A stretch of DNA of 64,000 bases, taken from Bacillus pumilus. GTDB taxonomy: Bacteria; Bacillota; Bacilli; Bacillales; Bacillaceae. Below the pieces are notes generated by a model, which saw only the letters and a program-made list of their open reading frames with translations, made no database searches and was not told where the DNA came from. The stretch spans positions 3,472,001 through 3,536,000 of the forward strand of contig NZ_LT906438.1 in NCBI RefSeq assembly GCF_900186955.1, given 5' to 3'. The position numbers and the translations under genes were made by a program. Shown piece by piece: positions 1-8,001 of this stretch (within the stretch, counting starts at the first letter, position 1; every line of letters begins with the position of its first letter).

Positions 1-23
1 GAAATCGTTGAGGAATATGAATA

Positions 24-63
24 AAAAAACTGCCGAGAAGATGATATTCTCGGCAGTTTTTTT
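24..63 (-). terminator. Terminator of pyrG
   Basis: Perfect stem ACTGCCGAGAA / TTCTCGGCAGT with A-runs and T-runs on both sides, starting 4 nt past the pyrG stop. It would work in both directions. Confidence 0.85.
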
Positions 64-66
64 GTT

Positions 67-1746
<1,680 letters not shown>

Positions 1747-1757
1747 CTAAATCTCTT

Positions 1758-1798
1758 GAAAAATAAGAAAGCTCCCTTTCAAATAAATGAAAGGGAGC
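1758..1798 (-). promoter_or_regulatory. pyrG leader attenuator
   Basis: In the pyrG leader a perfect hairpin, GCTCCCTTTC / GAAAGGGAGC with an 8-nt loop, is followed by a T-rich run. In B. subtilis, low CTP causes reiterative G addition at the GGGC start; the extra Gs pair with the CUCCCUUUC arm and prevent termination. Both parts, the GGGC start and the C/U-rich 5' arm, are present here. Confidence 0.9.
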
Positions 1799-1834
1799 GT
1801 AAATGAACGTATCTTTACGTACTCTTTTTAGAGA

Positions 1835-1874
1835 GCCCAAAATACATACTACATAGTTCGCTCTCGAAAGTCAA
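1835..1874 (-). promoter_or_regulatory. pyrG promoter with GGGC start
   Basis: TTGACT at 1874-1869, a 17-nt spacer, TAGTAT at 1851-1846, then GGGC at 1838-1835 at the expected +1. GGGC is the start needed for CTP-dependent slippage. Confidence 0.85.
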
Positions 1875-1912
1875 GACGGTTTTGTCCTGTTTTGAGGACC
1901 GGTTTATGAGGG

Positions 1913-2452
1913 TTATTTCTCTTCCTCTTTATCGTCTAAATCGTCTTCGTCAATTTCTGTTAAGCCGTCATCATCTTCGTCATCATCTTCGTCGAATTCT
2001 TCTATATCTTCCTCAATTTCCTCATCATCGTCTAGGTCGAGATCATCGTCGTCTTCAACAAGATCAAGGTCTTCTTCAAGCTCTTCGATTTCCTCTTCCT
2101 CTTCAATTTCATCGAAGTCTTCTTCAACGACAGCTGCTTTTGTTTTTTTCTTTTTCGCTTTTGTTTTCACAGCTGGCTGAACTTCTTCTTCGATTTGATC
2201 AACTGGATACCAGCTGCGAAGTCCCCATCTCTGATCACCTAACGAAATAAAGCGGCCATCTATATTTAAGTCTGTATAAAATTGAGCAAGGCGATCATCA
2301 AGATCAGATTTTTGTATTCCTTGTAAACGGACCATTTCATCTATTAACTCGGAAAACGTAATCGGTGTTTTGCTGTCTCTGAAAATTTCATAAGCAAGTT
2401 CAACTAAAGACATGTGCTTGAGCTGCTCCTGTGAGTATTCTTTCAAACTCAA
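1913..2452 (-). CDS. rpoE: RNA polymerase delta subunit
   Basis: Delta subunit of Gram-positive RNA polymerase, which helps polymerase recycling and promoter selectivity. The 179-aa protein has an N-terminal globular HARE-HTH-like domain (about residues 1-90, with FYTDLNIDGRF and WGLRSWYP) and a long C-terminal tail almost wholly Asp/Glu, typical of the family. The start appears to be TTG at 2452, behind GGGAG. In B. subtilis rpoE is cotranscribed with fadF-acdA; here a bacteriocin locus separates it from those genes, so it must have its own promoter. Confidence 0.95.
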   Translation of the reverse strand: MSLKEYSQEQLKHMSLVELAYEIFRDSKTPITFSELIDEMVRLQGIQKSDLDDRLAQFYTDLNIDGRFISLGDQRWGLRSWYPVDQIEEEVQPAVKTKAKKKKTKAAVVEEDFDEIEEEEEIEELEEDLDLVEDDDDLDLDDDEEIEEDIEEFDEDDDEDDDGLTEIDEDDLDDKEEEK

Positions 2453-2622
2453 GGTCAGACACTCCCTTTCTATTACATGTATGTATCCATTTATCAGTGA
2501 AATAATAAGTGTTTATCCCTTATTTTTACGACAAACCATACCTCTCATTATAAACAAATTAGGGGAGTTTATGCCACCTTTAATCATGTTAATTTTTGAT
2601 TTTTTCTCAAGGGGAGCAACTA

Positions 2623-2736
2623 ATGGTTCATCATTTAGGTGAAATGGGTCTAGCTTTTGTGTCCGGCCTGCATTTTGTAAACCGTTTTATTCATTCCAAA
2701 CGAAAAAATGGGAACAATCAGAGGCAGCAATGGTGA
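2623..2736 (+). CDS. Possible small protein, 37 aa
   Basis: An ATG frame on the plus strand, in the 490-nt gap between rpoE and the bacteriocin genes, behind GGGGAG at a 6-nt spacing. The peptide begins MVHHLGEMGLAFVSGLHF and has a basic, Gln-rich C-terminus (KRKNGNNQRQQW). I do not recognise it. The good ribosome site is the main support, and a chance frame is possible. The rest of the gap shows only the hairpin at 2790-2838. Confidence 0.3.
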   Translation: MVHHLGEMGLAFVSGLHFVNRFIHSKRKNGNNQRQQW

Positions 2737-2789
2737 ATGAATAAATTTTGGCTATCATTCGAACGAAGTGATTGTCCATTTTTTATAAA

Positions 2790-2838
2790 GCGTATAAAAA
2801 GGTACACGCCAACGGGTTCAGTTGACGTGTACCTTTAA
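2790..2838 (-). terminator. Terminator of the bacteriocin operon
   Basis: Stem AAAGGTACACG / CGTGTACCTTT with further pairing inside and a T-run on the minus strand. It lies about 105 nt past the stop of the last bacteriocin gene. Confidence 0.65.
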
Positions 2839-2944
2839 TGAAAAAAATTGTATAACACCTTTTTTCTCAAGTAACCTTGAATTCAGTTTTTATGCGAATA
2901 CCGTTACTTTTTTTCGCAAGAGTTCATGCTCTATTTATTATTCA

Positions 2945-3448
2945 TTACAGTACAGCGACTATTTCTTTTCCTAAGGAAATGAAAGCATCTATAATAAATG
3001 GTGCCGCAAAGAGAATCGAAGCTTTCCAGTTCGCTTTTTTGTATTGAAAAAAGAACAAGATCAACACTGCTCCTATGAGTGCCGTGAAGAGGTACAGCCA
3101 TAAGCTTTGTATTTGCAAGATCCCCATACATATTACATTAATAAACATAATGATAATCTTAGGAATTAGAGCATAAAACAAATGACCCTTAACCTCTGGA
3201 GCAAAGATGATTAATAGGAATTTTGCGATGAGATACTGAACTAATAGGCTGATGGTGGTTAGAATTGTTGTAATGACAACAATTAGATTCAGCATCGTTT
3301 CATAGGACATATCCTCTAACATAGCTCTTAAATCATCTAGTTGCGAAATGTAGCCATTCAGCTCAATAGCAAAAGTAACGAAATAATAATTGGCCATAAT
3401 AAAAATGACCAATGATATCAATGATGTTATTCTTGGACGTTGTTCCAT
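2945..3448 (-). CDS. Bacteriocin-locus membrane protein (E-type)
   Basis: Small integral membrane protein of 167 aa with about four to five hydrophobic segments and short charged loops. It starts inside the ATPase gene (22-nt overlap) behind GGGAGGTTATT, so the two are translationally coupled. Circular bacteriocin loci usually encode small membrane proteins beside the ATPase that serve in immunity or as a permease partner; that role is inferred from position. No signature motif was recognised. It is the last gene of the operon, before the hairpin at 2790-2838. Confidence 0.7.
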   Translation of the reverse strand: MEQRPRITSLISLVIFIMANYYFVTFAIELNGYISQLDDLRAMLEDMSYETMLNLIVVITTILTTISLLVQYLIAKFLLIIFAPEVKGHLFYALIPKIIIMFINVICMGILQIQSLWLYLFTALIGAVLILFFFQYKKANWKASILFAAPFIIDAFISLGKEIVAVL

Positions 3449-4041
3449 AATAACCTCCCATCCCCTATACTCATAATGCTTGAATGATCGTTTAAGCGTT
3501 TATTCACCATGCTATGGGAAACATATATGATGGTTGAAATTTTTTTAATAGAGAGATTCACTAGCCTCTCAGATAGCATCTCTATACTCTCTGAATCTAG
3601 AGATGACATGGTTTCATCAATTAGAATGGTTTCCCAATCTTTTACGAATAATAAAGATAATCCTACCTTCGCTTTCATACCCGTAGATGCTCTGCTATAC
3701 GAACCATCTAGGTTACCATCAAAAAAATCATTCACTTTCCCCATTTGTTCTTCAGTCGGCACAATTTTAAACGTATTCCACAGAATCTCTAGGTTTTCTC
3801 TAATTGTAAATGGGTGAATGCCAATAGGATCCACATTTAAATAAAGAGTCGATTCTTTGTTTGCCTCAATATTTCCAGAGTATCTCTTATCTAAACCAGC
3901 TATCATTTTAAGGAGAGTGCTTTTACCTGCACCATTTCTCCCCACTAAATGAAAGAGACCTGTTGGAATTGAAAAATTCACTTTATCTAGTATGATATTG
4001 TTTTTGAACTTCTTCGTACATTCTACAAATTCTAATCCCAC
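3427..4041 (-). CDS. Bacteriocin-locus ABC transporter ATPase
   Basis: Short ABC ATPase of 204 aa. Walker A is GRNGAGKST (about residues 34-42), the signature region is SRASTGMKAKVGLSLL, the Walker B region is WETILIDETMSSLD, and the switch His is in YVSHS. The signature is degenerate, as in many bacteriocin self-protection ATPases. The start is GTG at 4041 behind GAAGGGG. It probably pairs with the neighbouring DUF95 or E-type membrane proteins to export the peptide or protect the cell. Confidence 0.85.
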   Translation of the reverse strand: MGLEFVECTKKFKNNIILDKVNFSIPTGLFHLVGRNGAGKSTLLKMIAGLDKRYSGNIEANKESTLYLNVDPIGIHPFTIRENLEILWNTFKIVPTEEQMGKVNDFFDGNLDGSYSRASTGMKAKVGLSLLFVKDWETILIDETMSSLDSESIEMLSERLVNLSIKKISTIIYVSHSMVNKRLNDHSSIMSIGDGRLLWNNVQE

Positions 4042-4071
4042 TTGAATCCCCTTCTCTGTCGTATAGAGTCT

Positions 4072-4602
4072 TCAATAAAACCATCTATGATTGATAATGA
4101 TAGAAAATAATAAAGAATCATACCCTTCAATAAAAGCAGCTATTATTAGGATGACTAACGATAGTAGATAATAAGGAATCATTTTTTTCATGACACCTAA
4201 AGCAGCTTTAATTGATTTCGTATAAATTAGTGTGAAAAGCACATACTGGCTGATTCCTTGATAAAACAACATATTTGGAAATTCTAATAGCCCATGAGGA
4301 ATTAGTTTACCTAAAGCTTCTTGTGCTCCTAGCGTTCTAAAACCCATCGTAATGACGAAGGACGAACCTCCAAAATCCATTATTTGAAATAACGGCGACA
4401 ACAAGAAACCCAGTAAATACATTGCAAAGTTCGTTAAGTTATGTGTCAGGACTACAGACATAAATTCCTGGCCCGAAGTTGGTGGTGCGGCTTCAAATAA
4501 ATCTTTGTTGACTATATTCCCTAGATAAATCCCTGTACCTATCAGCAATATACAGTAGATAGAGTAGTACCACAGAAAATACTTCAATCTTTTATGTATC
4601 AT
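4072..4602 (-). CDS. Stage II sporulation protein M / DUF95-like membrane protein
   Basis: Membrane protein of 176 aa with about five hydrophobic segments and the motif IPHGLLEFPNML, which matches the PHG-E-P signature of the SpoIIM/DUF95 family. DUF95 proteins occur in nearly all circular bacteriocin clusters and are needed for immunity and/or secretion. The ribosome site AGGAGG lies just before the ATG, 13 nt after the stop of the large membrane gene. It strongly supports reading the locus as a circular bacteriocin cluster. Confidence 0.85.
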   Translation of the reverse strand: MIHKRLKYFLWYYSIYCILLIGTGIYLGNIVNKDLFEAAPPTSGQEFMSVVLTHNLTNFAMYLLGFLLSPLFQIMDFGGSSFVITMGFRTLGAQEALGKLIPHGLLEFPNMLFYQGISQYVLFTLIYTKSIKAALGVMKKMIPYYLLSLVILIIAAFIEGYDSLLFSIIINHRWFY

Positions 4603-4615
4603 TTTCCTCCTCTTT

Positions 4616-5749
4616 TCATGAAGTAATCGTGAAAATAGTAATGCATATGAGTAATAAAATAGGCAAGGACAGCTTCAATAACTTATGTTCATAATCGTTG
4701 ATTAATAGTTCTGTTTTTCTGAAATATACGACCCCAATAAAGATGATTAAAGGCAACGATAACGTATTTTTAAGAATAATTGAGATATCGGACGTGTTGA
4801 TCATTACTCCGACTATTCCACACACACTGACAAAAATCAGTACAAGACATAGTAAATATATCGTACTGGATTTAAATCTCTCGTACGGACTCACAATCAA
4901 AGAGGATTGCAACGTCTCGATTCTTGCCCTATCAAGCACAATCTCTTCCTTTTTCGACCCTATTAAGATTTCTAAGATCGTAATAAAGTTTATATAGACT
5001 AAAATGAGCGCAGGCAGATTTTCTATTTTCGTTAAAAAGGATTGGGCGAAATAAGTAAGCATTGATACTAAGGCACCTATTAAAATGATCAATATTTTAT
5101 TACTAGTGATATATGACAAAAATAAATACAGAATATTTCCAGACCTATATTGCTTATTCGCACTTTTTAGGAAGGAAAGTCCAGTTGTCAAAGGTATTCT
5201 ATGAGAATTACTTATGTAAATGTAAATAAGAAGAGACTGTACTATTTGCAGTATCATCACTGCTTCAAAAACGGATGTTATGATATACCAAAATTGCAAC
5301 AAAAGGAGTATTCTGTTGATGATATTGAATAGACCTGACAATAATTGAGATGCAAAAGAAAGCATCACGACAATAAGTGCTAGTATCATAATGAAATATT
5401 GATTTTCTACTAACAAAAAGGTTAAAGCGATGAAACAAGCCAAAAGTAATTGAACTGAATATCCTTTTTTAATCGTAAAGAATAAATGTTTCAACAACAA
5501 TTGTTTAGAGACAAAGACCACTCCTGGCTGCTGTCTTCTATACGGTAATACACAACGATTAATATTAGCTGTAGCTACAATGTATATTGAAATAAAAACA
5601 AAGCTGTTTAGGTAAGTGCCGGGAATCTCACCCCGATAGAAAATCAACGCTACCATCACAATGAAAGAAAAAAGAATCATCCCAATATAATTGAGGTACC
5701 CCATTATACTTTGATCATATATTTTAAATAGTTTATTTGTTTTATGCAT
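4616..5749 (-). CDS. Large bacteriocin maturation membrane protein (B-type)
   Basis: Polytopic membrane protein of 377 aa with about ten hydrophobic segments. In circular bacteriocin clusters the large membrane protein next to the precursor is thought to take part in leader removal, cyclization or export; this one is shorter than some relatives, as I recall them. No Shine-Dalgarno sequence precedes the ATG: the preceding short ORF ends with TAA and, after AATGACTT, this ATG follows. Translation probably depends on ribosomes finishing the 59-aa precursor-like gene. The role is inferred from context. Confidence 0.75.
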   Translation of the reverse strand: MHKTNKLFKIYDQSIMGYLNYIGMILFSFIVMVALIFYRGEIPGTYLNSFVFISIYIVATANINRCVLPYRRQQPGVVFVSKQLLLKHLFFTIKKGYSVQLLLACFIALTFLLVENQYFIMILALIVVMLSFASQLLSGLFNIINRILLLLQFWYIITSVFEAVMILQIVQSLLIYIYISNSHRIPLTTGLSFLKSANKQYRSGNILYLFLSYITSNKILIILIGALVSMLTYFAQSFLTKIENLPALILVYINFITILEILIGSKKEEIVLDRARIETLQSSLIVSPYERFKSSTIYLLCLVLIFVSVCGIVGVMINTSDISIILKNTLSLPLIIFIGVVYFRKTELLINDYEHKLLKLSLPILLLICITIFTITS

Positions 5750-5757
5750 AAGTCATT

Positions 5758-5937
5758 TTAAAAAGCAGCAGCCTTGGCTTTTCCTTGTTTTTTAAGTACA
5801 ACCAAAATAGCAGCGGCAGTCCCAGTACTAACACCTAGATTGGCTACTATCAAAGAACCATTTCTAACAACTAAAGATGCCATTGTAACTGCAAATAACA
5901 ATAGTGAGAATGAGCCAAGATTTTTTGCTTTTATCAT
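5758..5937 (-). CDS. Internally shortened second circular bacteriocin precursor, 59 aa
   Basis: An open frame with a very good ribosome site (AGGAGG, 7-nt spacing). It starts MIKAKNLGSF, has a hydrophobic leader, then NGSLIVANLGVSTGTAA directly joined to AILVVLKKQGKAKAAAF. Against the 96-aa precursor just upstream it keeps the leader (29 against 32 residues), the probable cleavage region NGSL/I and both ends of the mature part. It lacks 34 central residues in frame: 30 remain where the full peptide has 64. It may be a mini-bacteriocin, an immunity or decoy peptide, a coupling leader for the next gene, or a decaying duplicate. Confidence 0.75.
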   Translation of the reverse strand: MIKAKNLGSFSLLLFAVTMASLVVRNGSLIVANLGVSTGTAAAILVVLKKQGKAKAAAF

Positions 5938-6049
5938 AAAATTTCCTCCTAATTAATGTTTTATTACAAGCCGGATGGGCATAAAACGTTAAATTAGTTT
6001 TTAAGTCACTATCTATTAAACGTTGTTTCATCTGATACAATACACTTTT

Positions 6050-6094
6050 GGAAAAAAAATCATCTCAATAAAGATTGAGATGATTTTTTTTTAG
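6050..6094 (-). terminator. Terminator between the two precursor genes
   Basis: Perfect 12-bp stem AATCATCTCAAT / ATTGAGATGATT with loop AAAG, flanked by A8 and T9, directly after the precursor stop. It should stop most transcripts, so the precursor is made in excess and the maturation genes come from read-through or a second promoter. Confidence 0.9.
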
Positions 6095-6095
6095 A

Positions 6096-6386
6096 TTAAA
6101 AAGCAGCAGCTTTTGCTTTTCCTTCTTTTTTAAGAATAGCCAAGATAGCAGCAGCTACACCTGAACTAATTGTGCCTACGCCAGTGAAAACACCAACGAT
6201 TGTAATGACAGTTGCTACTGAGGACCAAGTATCTAAGAAATTCACTACTGTTGCCGCAGTTGCAGTACTAACACCCAGATTTGCTGCAATCAAAGAACCA
6301 TTACCAATCACTAAAGCTACTAATGTTACCGCAAGAAGTGACAGCGATAATAAAGCATAAAACTTAGAATCTGTTGCTTTCGTCAT
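6096..6386 (-). CDS. Circular bacteriocin precursor, 96 aa
   Basis: Precursor of a head-to-tail cyclized antimicrobial peptide. Residues 1-32 form a hydrophobic leader ending in NGSL. The probable mature part, residues 33-96, is 64 aa, begins IAANLGVSTATAATVV and ends ILKKEGKAKAAAF. From memory it aligns without gaps to amylocyclicin (64 aa, LASTLGISTA...KKYAAAW), including the cationic KK-GK patch and the aromatic last residue that would be joined to residue 33. It is unlike the AS-48/pumilarin type. The ribosome site is AAGGAGG. A circular bacteriocin called altitudin A has been described from B. altitudinis; I cannot confirm identity. Confidence 0.9.
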   Translation of the reverse strand: MTKATDSKFYALLSLSLLAVTLVALVIGNGSLIAANLGVSTATAATVVNFLDTWSSVATVITIVGVFTGVGTISSGVAAAILAILKKEGKAKAAAF

Positions 6387-6420
6387 AATATGACCTCCTT
6401 CGATTATTTACTACTTCTTT

Positions 6421-6449
6421 AGTCTAGCAAGAAGTAAATTACATTTCAA
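6421..6449 (-). promoter_or_regulatory. Bacteriocin precursor promoter
   Basis: TTGAAA (6449-6444), 17-nt spacer, TAGACT (6426-6421). An imperfect inverted repeat, ATTTACTACTTCTT / AAGAAGTAAAT, spans the -10 region. Just upstream, AATTTTCCAAAAAAT resembles the CodY motif with 3 mismatches. Regulator binding is inference. Confidence 0.6.
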
Positions 6450-6723
6450 TATTTTTTTGGAAAATTTGTAATATTTATTTAATTAACGGTATTTGTAATC
6501 AGTTTTTATCAGAATTTACGTTCATTTTCCATTTTTACCGGGCACTTATGTAATAGCATAAAATGCTCTGATTCATTTAAATCTAGTCAGAATTTCTGAT
6601 AAACACTATCAAAAAATCAATTCGTTTCAAATCTTCAATGCCTTCTTTTTAGAGACAGGTAAACTTTTATGATGAATTTTTTTAAGAGATGCTCGTTTCC
6701 TGTAGTACTTTGATTATTACTGA

Positions 6724-6972
6724 GATATTCTTCAACAATCGGAGCTCACCTTCGTTAAAGACAGAGACCAAGTTCAAAAAATCACTGAAAGATCATGTTA
6801 TAGATGTGGAAAAAGAGTTGATTTTATTTTGAATTCAAGAGAAATGATGAATAGAATGGGAAGTAAGTTATACACATTGACCCTAAGGAGAGAAGAACCG
6901 TATCCTGTATTAGGGAGCGATTCATTTTTGGAAATATATCAGTATCTTTATACATTTCAGTTCCTATCATAG
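6724..6972 (+). pseudogene. Open frame without a start, probable gene remnant
   Basis: Eighty-two codons are open between two stops on the plus strand without an early start; the first ATG is near 6844. The middle reads SCYRCGKRVDFIL, resembling half of a zinc ribbon, followed by a plausible polar and aromatic stretch ending YQYLYTFQFLS. It looks like the tail of a larger gene lost when the bacteriocin locus was inserted or rearranged. Chance is not excluded. The rest of 6450-7110 shows nothing I can name. Confidence 0.3.
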
Positions 6973-7112
6973 CTTTTGAAAAATTGTAACATTTAGAAAA
7001 TGTGATAAACATACTATTTCTCTAAAACACAACATAAGTCCCTATAAATCGGAGTCGAAAAAGAAGAAAATGGATTAAATTACCTAGTTAAATTGAATCA
7101 ATTTCCTCAATT

Positions 7113-7152
7113 CCAAAAAAATCGAGACACTCATATTGAGTTGTCTCGACTT
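7113..7152 (-). terminator. Orphan hairpin terminator
   Basis: Stem TCGAGACA / TGTCTCGA extended inward by CTCA / TGAG, with a run of seven T on the minus strand. No intact gene ends next to it; it may belong to a transcript from the 63-aa gene or to lost sequence. Confidence 0.55.
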
Positions 7153-7458
7153 CGATTTGATATCAAAATAGATACCCATTATTCAAATCTTTGAACGTAT
7201 GATGAAAAATAATGGCTGCTTTTTGCATGAATCGTCTGTATAGTCATTTCTGTATTTTCTTTAGATCCAGATATTCGGGCAAAAAAAGCATTGCTCCTTT
7301 ATGTAGGCAGAATCATAACCATCACGTTAGAAATGAGGCTGAACCCTGACATTTCTGCAAAGTCTAAACACATTAGTGAATGAGATGAACTTGTTATCTA
7401 GTTCTCAAGCATTGAAATATGCTTTCATAACGATACACTTTTATCGTTTATTTTAAGG

Positions 7459-7650
7459 CTAGAGATTCTGAAGTAATGAGATGACTACTGCTATGGTCAA
7501 TATGATGCCTGCAAGCATTAAAACAATTAATTTTCTACGGCTATTTTCTTTTTCATTGTGATCTTTCTTTGAAGACTTCGAAAGTTCTGCGGAAACCATG
7601 ATCCATATCACCAAAGTCACAATTGCTAAAATGGTAGTAGTTGTGGTCAT
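7459..7650 (-). CDS. Small two-segment membrane protein, bacteriocin immunity candidate
   Basis: Protein of 63 aa with two hydrophobic segments (about residues 5-20 and 43-60) separated by a strongly charged linker rich in Lys (SKSSKKDHNEKENSRRK). The ribosome site GGGAGGTTATT before its ATG is the same as that of the bacteriocin gene at 2945-3448, suggesting a shared origin. Small cationic two-helix proteins are typical immunity proteins of circular bacteriocins. It sits 1.07 kb upstream of the precursor, in the same orientation. The function is inferred from size, charge and place. Confidence 0.6.
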   Translation of the reverse strand: MTTTTTILAIVTLVIWIMVSAELSKSSKKDHNEKENSRRKLIVLMLAGIILTIAVVISLLQNL

Positions 7651-7963
7651 AATAACCTCCCATATTTTTATTTTCTTAATTTTAACATAATGCTAATATA
7701 ATATGGATCGATACTGGAAATCATCTTAAATTCAGGAAAACCTGACTATTACCTTGTATGTGGGTTATAGCTATATCGTTCTTGAGGTCTAATTCTTTAG
7801 TAGGTATATTGCCAATTCACATGTACCAATACTCACTACTTCACCAGTTACAAATCACTCATACGTTAAAGCTGTTTCCTGTTGCCGACACTATCCTTTT
7901 ACAATCCTAAAATAAAAAAACTTTGGATGATGCTAGTGATTAATGCTTCATGAACCAAACCAA
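7651..7963. other. Non-coding gap, nothing recognised
   Basis: AT-rich stretch between the bacteriocin island and the acyl-CoA operon. I see no gene, RNA or repeat in it; it probably contains the right edge of the island. Confidence 0.5.
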
Positions 7964-7996
7964 AACAGACCACCTCACATCAGGTGGTCTTTGCTT
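7964..7996 (-). terminator. Terminator of the acyl-CoA operon
   Basis: Stem AGACCACCT / AGGTGGTCT with a 6-nt loop just past the stop of the last acyl-CoA dehydrogenase gene; short T-runs on both sides. Confidence 0.75.
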
Positions 7997-8001
7997 TGTT
8001 T

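Noticed and set aside
1882..2250. 122-codon plus-strand frame opposite rpoE
   Set aside because: It is the complement of the Asp/Glu-rich tail of rpoE; the Leu/Arg/His repeats are a by-product.
5774..5956. 60-codon plus-strand frame
   Set aside because: Exact antisense of the mini bacteriocin precursor, which has a strong ribosome site.
6824..7012. 62-codon frame on the minus strand
   Set aside because: No ribosome site, unlike-protein composition, and it overlaps the more coding-like remnant on the other strand.
7190..7260. 22-codon frame MTIQTIHAKSSHYF... on the minus strand, like a signal peptide precursor
   Set aside because: Poor ribosome site, no hydrophobic export segment, and no partner rap-like gene.
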